A stretch of 47,015 nucleotides of DNA from a virus. A program made the translations under genes and the position numbers. The stretch lies in IMG/VR virus record IMGVR_UViG_3300042876_000641, positions 1 to 47,015 of that record. One strand, 5' to 3'. Below the pieces are notes generated by a model. The model was not told where the DNA came from, searched no databases, and worked only from the letters and a program-made list of their open reading frames with translations. This document shows, in pieces, positions 13,233-21,537 of the stretch. Every line of letters starts with the position of its first letter. Position 1 is the first letter of the stretch.

Positions 13233-13925
13233 ATGAAACCAACATTGAATTTATTTTTTGACATGGAGTTCACTTCATTGTCACCGGATGCACAGATTAT
13301 TTCATTAGGGATAGTGAGCGATGAATGGAATGGTGGAGTTTATCAGGCAATAAAGGGTTTACCCATGAGACTTGAGTCTAAATCCTTTTACGCCGAGTTC
13401 TCAGACTTTCAGATTGACCTATGCGACGATTGGGTGAAAGAGAATGTGGTGGGGAAACTGAAGTACTTTAATGTTGCCGATGCCAACTCCCACGACTATC
13501 TTAATCTTCAAGTTAAAAGTAATACTGCTGAAATTGAGAAATGTTTAACAGAATGGTTATCCCAATTCTCCGACTACAACCTGCAATTTGTAGGGGATTG
13601 TGCCACTTTTGATTGGTACCATTTGTTGCATCTGATTGGGGGATGGGAAAGACAAATATATGTTGATGAATCAAAACTTAGGTTTCAGGGATATGAACCG
13701 GAATATTTTAAAATTGGTCTCCCTAAACTTCCCGACAACATCTCTCCGGTACCACAAGATTTGAATGACCTTATTGCGATAAAGAAAGGGATTTCTGTGC
13801 GAGAAGCGTTTGATCTGGACAGAGAATGTGAAGCCGCCGTGGATGGAGAAGTATATCCCGACGAAAAGCACAACAGCCTTTGGGACGCCAAAGTTATCAA
13901 AGCAATTTACAATAATCTCAAATAG
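13233..13925 (+). CDS. DEDDh 3'-5' exonuclease, 230 aa
   Basis: Exonuclease motif I is FFDMEFTS (D10, E12), motif II lies in VGDCATFDWYH (D122 or D127), and motif III is HNSLWDAKV (H213, D218), giving the DEDDh set of two-metal-ion exonucleases. The overall layout fits the Rv2179c-like 3'-5' exoribonuclease family common in phages of Bacteroidota. It could act in RNA turnover or DNA end trimming; the sequence does not decide. It is followed by a strong terminator. Confidence 0.8.
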   Translation: MKPTLNLFFDMEFTSLSPDAQIISLGIVSDEWNGGVYQAIKGLPMRLESKSFYAEFSDFQIDLCDDWVKENVVGKLKYFNVADANSHDYLNLQVKSNTAEIEKCLTEWLSQFSDYNLQFVGDCATFDWYHLLHLIGGWERQIYVDESKLRFQGYEPEYFKIGLPKLPDNISPVPQDLNDLIAIKKGISVREAFDLDRECEAAVDGEVYPDEKHNSLWDAKVIKAIYNNLK

Positions 13926-14006
13926 TATTTTGTAGTCCCGATAATTTTCCGTATATTCGAGTCACTTTTGTTTTGGTTTCAAATTGTTTCCAGGTTTAGG
14001 TTAGTA

Positions 14007-14041
14007 AAAACCCTCGGAGTTATTCGGGGGTTTTCTTTTTT
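14007..14041 (+). terminator. Intrinsic terminator after the exonuclease gene
   Basis: AAAACCCTCG (14007-14016) pairs with CGGGGGTTTT (14025-14034) over 10 bp, then CTTTTTT. A-run upstream makes it potentially bidirectional. Confidence 0.85.
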
Positions 14042-14045
14042 GTGC

Positions 14046-14081
14046 AAAAAAAGGGTGACATCTTGACGGACTATCACCCTT
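14046..14081 (-). terminator. Intrinsic terminator of the leftward tail operon
   Basis: On the minus strand AAGGGTGA pairs with TCACCCTT and is followed by a run of T. It ends the operon that begins at 18696. Confidence 0.8.
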
Positions 14082-14122
14082 GCGAAACCTGAGTTTTGTG
14101 CTTTTTTAAACAATAGAGGTTC

Positions 14123-14395
14123 TTAATCACCCAACTCCTTCGGCGAAATGTTTGAAAAAGTTTTCCCTTCGCTTGTCATAATATAATAAGAACTCCCTGA
14201 GTATAGAGGCATGACAAGATCAATATCTTCCACGCATACAAGTCCGTATACGGACTTCAGGTCATCCTCACTCCACAATTTAGTGGCCTCGTCGAACACT
14301 GCTTTGTGTTTTTCCTTTAATACTAGTGTGTAGTAAACATCTAGATAGGTGTTTGTTTCTACCTTGTCTGGATCAATTCTTCTTAAGATAAACAT
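14123..14395 (-). CDS. Hypothetical protein, 90 aa
   Basis: Begins MFILRRIDPDKVETNTYLDV; acidic, mixed alpha/beta in character, ending GKTFSNISPKELGD. It is the last gene of the leftward tail operon and directly precedes the terminator at 14081. No family recognised. Confidence 0.55.
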   Translation of the reverse strand: MFILRRIDPDKVETNTYLDVYYTLVLKEKHKAVFDEATKLWSEDDLKSVYGLVCVEDIDLVMPLYSGSSYYIMTSEGKTFSNISPKELGD

Positions 14396-14481
14396 TTGTG
14401 TATGTATTTATGTATTGGCTACTCTTTTAAAGGTTTTCGCCATCCCCTCTTAATTTTACCACTCAATTATGTCTTTCATAA

Positions 14482-17364
14482 CTAACTTTTTACCTGATTA
14501 AACTTTGTCTTAGTATTCAATGAAATCATCGGTGCAATCCACGAATCATAGTCACAAATTGAAGTAATAAGCACGATAATTTCCTGCACCTTCATACGGG
14601 AAATAGTATTTGTTCTGTAAACATTCATCGGTTGTGCCGTCTGGGTACCACCGAGCAAAAACCACTTGTCGGCTTTCTTTGCTTCGTTTCCGAAGACTAC
14701 TATTCCGGTGTATTTTCCGGCGCTTGCGGTCAACTCAGTCAGGATCTCAATGTCATTAATAGCCAATTCCCTGCCAAAATTAATCGGTTTTGTCTGAAGC
14801 ATAATCTTAACAGGATTCCCGGATTCCTCACTTTGGTTTTGGCCTAAGTCACCACTGTTTGAGCAGATGTAAACCAATTTCCCTTGATCAGTCAGGGCAA
14901 AATGCTCTGAATAGGTGTCGCAAGTTGAGATAAACTTCTCGTCCGCAAAGGAGAAACACTTGCTTTCCATTGAGTAGTAGATGTGCTTCGCCCATGCAGG
15001 ATCAGAAATGATAATCTCATTACGTGCCCGGTCAAAAGCCAGTGACGTGTTAGCTGTGATTAGAGAGCGGATATCCTTCAGGACATACTCGAAGTTATCC
15101 ATGCCAAATAACTGTGCGTGCGAGGTCATTTGGCCATAAATATCCATGCCCCTGAGTGGGTTCGGAGTGAGTGAATCCGACACAATGGTATTCAGTGGGT
15201 GCGAAAGAATGGAAACTTCTTTTCCGGATAAAGCTGCAATGCCTCTTTCCGAAATAAAAATGATGGATCCGTGAATAGGCAGGGTATTTCTTCCAACACA
15301 TACTTCTGAGTTCATCGGTACTATTGCTGAGAACAGAACATTGCCGTCACCCTGCATCAAAGCGTAAATTCCTTCCGTGGTAAACACGTTCATCGGGTAC
15401 TGACCGAACTGTCCGGTTGAAACTGTCTCGGTAGTGGAGTCCATAGCGACAATCTTTCCGCTTCCCACCCGGTAAGAGTGTTTTGAAAGGAAAGTAAACG
15501 GATTATCCACCTCAGAAACGATGATCCGGTTTTGGTCAATGTAACTATTCAGTGTATTTGGAGCAGAAAACAGTGTTAGGCCCGGCAGTGTTTCTCCGGC
15601 GTGCTGAATTATGACCGTTGTGAAGTTGAAATACTTGTAAGTGGAAAACATGGATGCGGACCATGCCGGATTGGAAGCAAAACCATTCTCCCTTGCCTGT
15701 CCCCAAGATACATTGACGTATTGGGCAAAGTTGCTGTTGACCGAACTTGTCAAAGCCACTTCTTTGAGGAACATTTCCGCATCATTAGATGGTTGAATGA
15801 TGGTAAATACCATTTTGTACGCTCGTCTATCCGGGTAACCTATCTGCCCGGGCAGTGCAATCAGCCTGTCATTGCTTGGGGATAGCGTGTAAACGCCTCC
15901 GTTGTATGAATATTTCTTGTACGTCTTGTAGGTTTGCGGTGTCCGGATGATTCTTTCACCGTCCGAGGTTTTCAGGTAAGCGTAAGAATAGCCTGAGAAA
16001 TTCTCTGATCCTGCCGAACGAAAAACATTGTCCCCGTTATTCACACCTTTGACGATGGAATCAAAAATTGCATCCACCGGTTGTTGAAGCAGGTACCCGT
16101 CACTCAGGTTTACTTTGATATCTCCCAGGAGTAACCTGGAATTGTAAACTTTTGATGCTTTCGGGACTGAAACGTGCCATGACTCATCCGCCAAAGAGAA
16201 TGTTTCCCTTGTAGCGTAGTTATTCCAATAGTTTTTCAGGTCGATTTTCATGTTGTAGAATCCACCCGAACCTTGCATATTGACAATATCTTCAAGGTTA
16301 TGGGTGCCTACTTTGTACCAGATTTCGGGGTCGTTGCCTTTGTCCCGGAAGAGTTCGTTGAGTGCGAAGATTTTTGAGTAGGCATAAGGCGAGTCATTCA
16401 CTGCCAGTCTCAGGGAATCACTCTTTTGCAGTTTACCCTTATCTAAATCAAAAACTCTTTGTGGCGCCGAAGCGAAAACCTCAATACCCTTGATGAAGTT
16501 TTTCACATTACAGGTGTTCCCGGCTACCGTGTTGTCAGTCAGAAGTGTGTCAATAACTGAGGACTGTACTGATAAAGAGTAAAGATTTGAGTAAAGTTTT
16601 GGCCGGTAGTTCATGATAGAGTTACCACCCTCCCCTGTTGTGCTTGACTTGTAAAGACTGTTGTCCACCTTTGCACCCCATGAGAAAATTGGTTGAGTTG
16701 GGAAAAGTATCGTATCGTCAAAAAGTCTCAGGCCAATCCTAAACCAGCATACCCCCGGTAACCCACCCTGCTCGGCAGACATTTTGCTTTCCAATTTGTA
16801 AATATCATCCAAAATGGCAATGTCGAAATCATCAACAAATGAGTGAGTGTGAAGAAGGTAGTATTCATGGTTCACTCCCTCGAAAACAGTAGGGTTATCA
16901 CTCGGGCATACCCTGAAATCAATCTTCCTAAAGTCATAAACATTGGCTCTCTTATAGGTGATCCGGTCGTTATCGTCCGTATACCCAAAGTAAACCCTGA
17001 GTTGAGACGAAGTAATCACGTACAGGTAATTTTTGAACGAGCGAATCTCGAGCAATGTACTTCCGTCCGAGCAAACAGAAGAATCGAAAGCGGTAACAGT
17101 GGATTCACTGGCCGTGCCTTTCCCTCCGAAGTTTGACAGTACCCCATTGTCAAGTTTAATCCATGACTCCCACTCTGCTGTTTTGTGCAGAAAGGTTTTA
17201 GTCACTGTTCCGGCCATAGTCAAAGGGTGTGCTGACCGCTTCTTTCCAATGGGTCGAAGTACATTACCCTCATGTCGAAGGTTAATCAAATGGGACAGTG
17301 TACCGTTCTTTGAAATTGAGGTAAAGTCTGTCGTTGTCAGGGGTATGTCAATTCTATTCTCCAT
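14482..17364 (-). CDS. Large tail or tail-stabilisation protein, 960 aa
   Basis: A long protein rich in beta-strand repeats, with no signal peptide or membrane segment. Segments such as LFSAIVPMNSEVCVGRNTLP, FISERGIAALSGKEVSIL and SMESKCFSFADEKFISTCD have the repetitive look of beta-propeller blades (short Gly/Asp turns, IYALMQGDG). Large propeller-like proteins of this kind act as tail-hub or head-tail stabilisation proteins in short-tailed phages of Bacteroidota. The call rests on fold impression, size and late gene context, not on a specific signature. Overlaps the preceding 62-codon gene by 11 bases. Confidence 0.55.
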   Translation of the reverse strand: MENRIDIPLTTTDFTSISKNGTLSHLINLRHEGNVLRPIGKKRSAHPLTMAGTVTKTFLHKTAEWESWIKLDNGVLSNFGGKGTASESTVTAFDSSVCSDGSTLLEIRSFKNYLYVITSSQLRVYFGYTDDNDRITYKRANVYDFRKIDFRVCPSDNPTVFEGVNHEYYLLHTHSFVDDFDIAILDDIYKLESKMSAEQGGLPGVCWFRIGLRLFDDTILFPTQPIFSWGAKVDNSLYKSSTTGEGGNSIMNYRPKLYSNLYSLSVQSSVIDTLLTDNTVAGNTCNVKNFIKGIEVFASAPQRVFDLDKGKLQKSDSLRLAVNDSPYAYSKIFALNELFRDKGNDPEIWYKVGTHNLEDIVNMQGSGGFYNMKIDLKNYWNNYATRETFSLADESWHVSVPKASKVYNSRLLLGDIKVNLSDGYLLQQPVDAIFDSIVKGVNNGDNVFRSAGSENFSGYSYAYLKTSDGERIIRTPQTYKTYKKYSYNGGVYTLSPSNDRLIALPGQIGYPDRRAYKMVFTIIQPSNDAEMFLKEVALTSSVNSNFAQYVNVSWGQARENGFASNPAWSASMFSTYKYFNFTTVIIQHAGETLPGLTLFSAPNTLNSYIDQNRIIVSEVDNPFTFLSKHSYRVGSGKIVAMDSTTETVSTGQFGQYPMNVFTTEGIYALMQGDGNVLFSAIVPMNSEVCVGRNTLPIHGSIIFISERGIAALSGKEVSILSHPLNTIVSDSLTPNPLRGMDIYGQMTSHAQLFGMDNFEYVLKDIRSLITANTSLAFDRARNEIIISDPAWAKHIYYSMESKCFSFADEKFISTCDTYSEHFALTDQGKLVYICSNSGDLGQNQSEESGNPVKIMLQTKPINFGRELAINDIEILTELTASAGKYTGIVVFGNEAKKADKWFLLGGTQTAQPMNVYRTNTISRMKVQEIIVLITSICDYDSWIAPMISLNTKTKFNQVKS

Positions 17365-17542
17365 TTCCGTCCATTATTAAATTATCTTCCTCAGTTAAAA
17401 TAACTCCTTTGCCACAGGCAAGGACTACAACAGCATTTGCAAATTCAAAGTATCCTGTTATTTGAGTCTGCTTGTTGTTCAAATAAACCTTTCCGGCTTT
17501 AATCCGGCGGTCAAGTGCGGTGCGGTATTGTTCGTTACTCAT
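17354..17542 (-). CDS. Small hypothetical protein, 62 aa
   Basis: Begins MSNEQYRTALDRRIKAGKVY and overlaps the genes on both sides (8 bases upstream, 11 downstream), so it is translationally coupled between the conserved 157-aa protein and the large tail protein. Contains a hydrophobic strand (FANAVVVLACGKGVILT). Function unknown. Confidence 0.6.
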   Translation of the reverse strand: MSNEQYRTALDRRIKAGKVYLNNKQTQITGYFEFANAVVVLACGKGVILTEEDNLIMDGNGE

Positions 17543-18008
17543 TGGGTAAAAGTTCTTCGTTGATTAAGGCGTAATAAAGGTTTTGCCACTCATGAACGAA
17601 CATCCCGCGCCTCTTGAAGTCGTTGTTCCAAAGAGTGCAAATATTATCTTCCATGCTTTCAGAACCATCCATTCTTTCAATATCTCGCAGATAGATATAA
17701 TCTCCCGAAAAAACAATCTTCTTTCTGTGGGTTAAATGGTATTCGTGATTACCAAAACCATTCTTTTGTGACCCTAATTTATTATGCCATTCTTCGGTTA
17801 ATGGGATTGGCTCAAAACGATCCATTGAAAATGCCACATAAAGATTTTTGTTATCAGCATCAACATATTGCGTCGTTCCACAATACAGTTTATCACGAAA
17901 TGCTCTTACTGTAACCTCAATCTTTGTGCCATCATCTGAAATAAAGTAAATTGAATTTCCAATTCTACACTCTTTCGCTTCCATTTCACTCAGTTTTAGC
18001 TTCTTCAA
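17535..18008 (-). CDS. Conserved Bacteroidota phage protein, 157 aa
   Basis: The pattern CRIGNSIYF at the start, FEPIPLTEEWHNKLG in the middle and HEWQNLYYALINEEL at the end is one I recognise from a very common but uncharacterised protein of Bacteroidota phages. It is beta-rich with conserved aromatic residues. Overlaps the HTH protein gene by 23 bases. Confidence 0.7.
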   Translation of the reverse strand: MKKLKLSEMEAKECRIGNSIYFISDDGTKIEVTVRAFRDKLYCGTTQYVDADNKNLYVAFSMDRFEPIPLTEEWHNKLGSQKNGFGNHEYHLTHRKKIVFSGDYIYLRDIERMDGSESMEDNICTLWNNDFKRRGMFVHEWQNLYYALINEELLPNE

Positions 18009-18696
18009 TTACTACTTCCACATCTTCTGTTGTATCTTTCTGATAATTATTTATTTGTATAAAACTACTCTGGTTTAATTTACCCATAATGGAGGCCATC
18101 ATTTCCTCTTGGTTAATGCTCGCTCCATTCGCCATTTTTTGAAGCGCCGGAAGAATACTTCCTCCACCCTCCTTGATCTGGTCACTGTCATTTTGAATAA
18201 GAATGTTCATTTCCTTAATGACAGAAAGAAGGTTGTCAACTCTTTTTTCTTGGGGAATAATCTCTAAAATTCGGTCAATAGCCAATGTTCGGGCACTGAC
18301 AGCCTTGTCAATGATTTTATCCACCCCCATATCAATTCTTTCCATTGCCTGAGTGACGTTTGGAATGACAACTACGCCATCCTCGGGGTGCGTACCCGCT
18401 ATTCGAATGACAAGTTGGTCAATAACTGCTTTGGCCGTGGAGTCAATTTCTTCCGTAAAGGTATCGTACCTCCACATTTTCAATGTTTTGGGATTCATTC
18501 CCACCATTTTTCCGGTTAGATTGTAGTCCCAACCATTTGCCCTGCAAAGCTGGTTAATGACAGCCCTCTCCTTTGGTGAAAACACTTTTTTGGGATTGGA
18601 CATTAATCTTCCTACCCTCTGACTGACTATGGTTTCAATCTTCATCCCCTGTCTTCCGGTAATTCTTGTGCCGTCCGGTCTACGTTTTGATGCCAT
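17986..18696 (-). CDS. HTH protein, possible terminase small subunit, 236 aa
   Basis: Residues about 42-78 form a helix-turn-helix (KERAVINQLCRANGWDYNLT, then MVGMNPKTLKMWRYDTF). A long helical part (85-190) would mediate oligomerisation. This layout, DNA-binding domain followed by helices, is that of terminase small subunits. The large subunit lies 17 kb away with another small gene beside it, so the assignment is uncertain; a late transcription regulator is the alternative. First gene of the leftward tail operon. Confidence 0.45.
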   Translation of the reverse strand: MASKRRPDGTRITGRQGMKIETIVSQRVGRLMSNPKKVFSPKERAVINQLCRANGWDYNLTGKMVGMNPKTLKMWRYDTFTEEIDSTAKAVIDQLVIRIAGTHPEDGVVVIPNVTQAMERIDMGVDKIIDKAVSARTLAIDRILEIIPQEKRVDNLLSVIKEMNILIQNDSDQIKEGGGSILPALQKMANGASINQEEMMASIMGKLNQSSFIQINNYQKDTTEDVEVVIEEAKTE

Positions 18697-18829
18697 AAGA
18701 TAAAATATAAACTCTTACCAAAGATAATTGATTTTTTCAAAATATATCCACTTTACTGCTAAATAGTTGGGTATTTTCACTTTGTCAAAATATAAATTGA
18801 CGTATGCTAAAGATTAGATTCTTAAAACT
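18697..18829. promoter_or_regulatory. Divergent late promoter region
   Basis: Plus strand: TTTG (18781-18784), 18 bases, TATGCTAAAG (18803-18812), a weak match to the Bacteroidota consensus, before ATG 18830. Minus strand: an AGTTTATATTTT box lies about 10 bases upstream of the ATG at 18696; CAAAATATAAA recurs at 18786. The same A/T motif occurs before the terminase operon and before 9678. Confidence 0.45.
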
Positions 18830-19318
18830 ATGGCAGAATCAGCAATTAAGAGGGTTAACGATGACAGGATAGACGAATTGGAGGCCATTATGGTAAACAA
18901 TATGCCACCTGTCGAACTGCCCTTGAAGCACATTTTCTGCAAGGGAATGTACCTAAGAGAAATATCCTGTCCTGCCGGGACATTAATCACCACCAAAATT
19001 CACAAACAGGAGCATCCTTTTACAGTTTCAAAAGGCAAATGCCTGGTATGTATTGACGGAAAAGATTGGGTTGAAATATCAGCACCCTACACCGGAATAA
19101 CAAAAGTTGGTACCCGAAGAGTAGTATTTGTCGTGGAAGATTGTGTTTGGACAACATACCATAGGTACCACACTATCAAAGGTTCAGAAAACGAACTGAC
19201 CGAAGAGGAAAAACAGAAAATTGTTGACCGGATTGAAAGCCGGATTATTGAAAAGCATCACAACGCACTAATGTATAGGAGAACCTGTTATGAAAAGAGT
19301 ATTCCAGAGCAGAATTGA
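18830..19318 (+). CDS. Cupin-like phage protein, 162 aa
   Basis: The core (residues 40-105) has the cupin-like pattern IHKQEHPFTVSKGKCLVCID, then APYTGITKVGTRRVVFV and WTTYHRYH. This family, with HPF, APYTG and TRR landmarks, is widespread in tailed phages of many hosts, without a fixed function to my knowledge. N-terminal and C-terminal parts are helical. First gene of the rightward late operon; its end overlaps the next gene by 29 bases. Confidence 0.65.
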   Translation: MAESAIKRVNDDRIDELEAIMVNNMPPVELPLKHIFCKGMYLREISCPAGTLITTKIHKQEHPFTVSKGKCLVCIDGKDWVEISAPYTGITKVGTRRVVFVVEDCVWTTYHRYHTIKGSENELTEEEKQKIVDRIESRIIEKHHNALMYRRTCYEKSIPEQN

Positions 19319-19748
19319 AAAAAAGCATGGAACCTGCGAGCAGGCCGCCGTTGCATCTTTATTTGAAATGTTTATTGATGATGTGCCCAATTTTATTGAA
19401 CTTGGTGATAAATGGTATTATGCTCTTGTTAATTTTTATAATGACAAGGGCTATGGACATATATGCGAGTTTAATCCAAAGGGAAGATCCCATTTAGTAA
19501 AACAGGTTTTAGAACACGATGGTGGAGTTAATGGATATTGGGAGGCAACAGTAGAAAGTATTTGTCTTGGACCCGGTACAACTCACGCCGTTATCATTGA
19601 CAAGGATATGAATGTTGTACATGATCCTAATCCAAACAATTTTGGGCATACGTATAAGCCCGAGGATATAATATCAATTTGCACCGTAAAAGATGATTGG
19701 CATATTGATCTTGACGGACAATTAAAGATCGAAGAAAAGGAGGACTAA
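19290..19748 (+). CDS. C39-like papain-fold protein, 152 aa
   Basis: Possible catalytic triad: Cys16 in HGTCEQAAVASLF, His99 in GTTHAVII and Asp112 in VVHDPNP. The spacing and the HAV / HDPN landmarks are those of the C39/papain-like peptidase fold found in Bacteroidota phage late operons. It may process virion proteins or cut peptide cross-links during entry; the substrate is unknown. It overlaps the cupin-like gene and is followed three bases later by the internal virion protein. Confidence 0.6.
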   Translation: MKRVFQSRIEKKHGTCEQAAVASLFEMFIDDVPNFIELGDKWYYALVNFYNDKGYGHICEFNPKGRSHLVKQVLEHDGGVNGYWEATVESICLGPGTTHAVIIDKDMNVVHDPNPNNFGHTYKPEDIISICTVKDDWHIDLDGQLKIEEKED

Positions 19749-19751
19749 GTT

Positions 19752-20339
19752 ATGGCATGGGTAGCAGTAGGCGTATCGGCAGCATCGGGAGTTTACGGAC
19801 TCATAAAGAGCGCACAGGCCAACAAGAAAAATAAGTCGTTGGTGAAAAAACAACAGGGACTTCTTGATCAGGAATATTTACCAGACATGAACAGAAGATA
19901 CCTTGAAACAGAACAGGGATCTTCGTTTCTGTCCACGATGAGGGATAAGTTAAAGGAGAATAACCAACAGGCACTTGACCGTTCAGCTATTACTGGAGGA
20001 ACAGATGAAGCAGCACTGGCCGCCCGTGACAATAATGTGCGTTCTTACGGTGACTACCTGAACAAACTGCAAGGTTACGGCACTCAGTACACGCAAGGAC
20101 TGAAAGATCGCTACATATCAGGAAAGAATCAGTTGTTCGGCACTGAATTGAATCAGAACGCTTCCGATTCGGCTTCCGGTGCAAATGTGTTTGGTAACTC
20201 AATGAGCAGTATAGGGGATGTCGCCCTAAGATCAATGTTTGATGGAAGTAAAGTGCCGGGAACAGGGGCCGGGTTTGCATTAGACCCTACGTTAATGTCA
20301 GGAAAGACACCGAAACTGAACTTTACCCCTAAATTCTAA
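19752..20339 (+). CDS. Internal virion / ejection-type protein, 195 aa
   Basis: A short hydrophobic N-terminus (WVAVGVSAASGVYGLI, residues 3-18) is followed by a basic helical stretch (KSAQANKKNKSLVKKQQ) and long amphipathic helices, ending in a Gly/Ser-rich tail. This is the form of T7 gp14-like ejected proteins: small, one membrane-active helix, in front of larger internal proteins. The N-terminal helix has no cleavage site, so it is not a secretion signal. Confidence 0.6.
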   Translation: MAWVAVGVSAASGVYGLIKSAQANKKNKSLVKKQQGLLDQEYLPDMNRRYLETEQGSSFLSTMRDKLKENNQQALDRSAITGGTDEAALAARDNNVRSYGDYLNKLQGYGTQYTQGLKDRYISGKNQLFGTELNQNASDSASGANVFGNSMSSIGDVALRSMFDGSKVPGTGAGFALDPTLMSGKTPKLNFTPKF

Positions 20340-20344
20340 CCGCC

Positions 20345-20650
20345 ATGAACCTATACGATGATCCGTTTGTAAGGAAAATGCTCGATGGCACCGATGGCCC
20401 TGATCCTAATTTAACTCAGGACCAGTCCGGATTAAATATGCAGACTCAGCAGTTTGTACCTAACTCGGTATTCCCGGAACATCAGCAAAGAGTAGCGGAT
20501 GATCCGGCCCTGATGGATACCCCGGCCAATACTACCATCCCTGACCCTACAATTCAGCCGGCCACAGCCCAGCCGCCGAAAATACAATCCATTCTTGACC
20601 TTATAAGGGAAACTAAGCCTGTTCAAGACCCAACTCTTGACGATCTGTAA
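20345..20650 (+). CDS. Disordered Pro/Gln/Asp-rich protein, 101 aa
   Basis: Begins MNLYDDPFVRKMLDGTDGPD and is dominated by Pro, Gln, Asp and Thr with few hydrophobic residues except the last helix (IQSILDLIRETKP). Likely a disordered virion-associated protein. The ATG follows CCGCC, a start context shared with several late genes of this phage that lack Shine-Dalgarno sequences. Confidence 0.55.
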   Translation: MNLYDDPFVRKMLDGTDGPDPNLTQDQSGLNMQTQQFVPNSVFPEHQQRVADDPALMDTPANTTIPDPTIQPATAQPPKIQSILDLIRETKPVQDPTLDDL

Positions 20651-20662
20651 AAAAAAGCAGCC

Positions 20663-21535
20663 ATGTTGGACTCTCTTGGACAGGCATTTGGAAATTTAGC
20701 CGGAGCAGTGGGTGTAGGAATGGGTGCAACAGTTCCGAAACTTGCGCCAAACAACAATATTGCAAGGCTTTATGGTATGAGGGATGCCGAAAAACAAAGG
20801 TACTTGCAACAAAAACGTGATTGGGACAGGCAGATGCTTCAAGGCAAGATTCAGGAAATGGGAATGGATGCACAGGCAAGGAAAGATAAGGAAACGGCAG
20901 ACCGTTGGAATGAAGATTATGCCCTTAAGGCCGAGAAAAATAAGCAGGACTACGAAATCGCATTAGGCAAAGCAACAACCGCAGCAGAACAGCAGAAAAT
21001 TACCAATGATTTCAAGAAAATAGGACTTGAACTAGAAGCTGAAAGGAATAGAATTGCACTGATTCGTGCAAACAAACCTTCCGCCTCGGAGACGGCAAAC
21101 GACCCGAATAAAATTATTTACACATGGAGAAATCCATACACGCAAAAATTGGAGCAATACAATTCTGCCGACTTTGCAAATTTGTTTGATTCCGCAAAGC
21201 TGAACAAGTCAACCGATGACATTAAAACCATAATGTCAAACTACCAAAATAATACAAAGGACGGGCAAAAGGAGATTGTTACAAGAATGCTCAACGAGAG
21301 AGCAAAGTCAGAAAAAGAATTATCAGACAGGGCAAGTTACATGGTAGGTTCTGCCGATATGGACAAAAAACCACAGGCATATCCAACACCTACAGGTAAA
21401 CCATTAACCGCAGAACAGTTAGGCAATCACACTCAACCGGACCCCGCCCCGCCTGTTCCCGGAACTATTACTGGTCCGGCGGTAGGTTCTCATGCAACCA
21501 CAAAAAAGGATTGGAGTAAATACAAAAGAAACTAA
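20663..21535 (+). CDS. Internal virion-type coiled-coil protein, 290 aa
   Basis: A Gly/Ala-rich hydrophobic N-terminus (FGNLAGAVGVGMGATV, residues 9-24) is followed by a long charged coiled coil (about 38-145) and a Pro/Thr-rich disordered tail. It stands between the smaller ejection-type protein and the giant polyvalent protein, the order seen for internal core genes in short-tailed phages. I infer a role in DNA ejection. Confidence 0.55.
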   Translation: MLDSLGQAFGNLAGAVGVGMGATVPKLAPNNNIARLYGMRDAEKQRYLQQKRDWDRQMLQGKIQEMGMDAQARKDKETADRWNEDYALKAEKNKQDYEIALGKATTAAEQQKITNDFKKIGLELEAERNRIALIRANKPSASETANDPNKIIYTWRNPYTQKLEQYNSADFANLFDSAKLNKSTDDIKTIMSNYQNNTKDGQKEIVTRMLNERAKSEKELSDRASYMVGSADMDKKPQAYPTPTGKPLTAEQLGNHTQPDPAPPVPGTITGPAVGSHATTKKDWSKYKRN

Positions 21536-21537
21536 TT

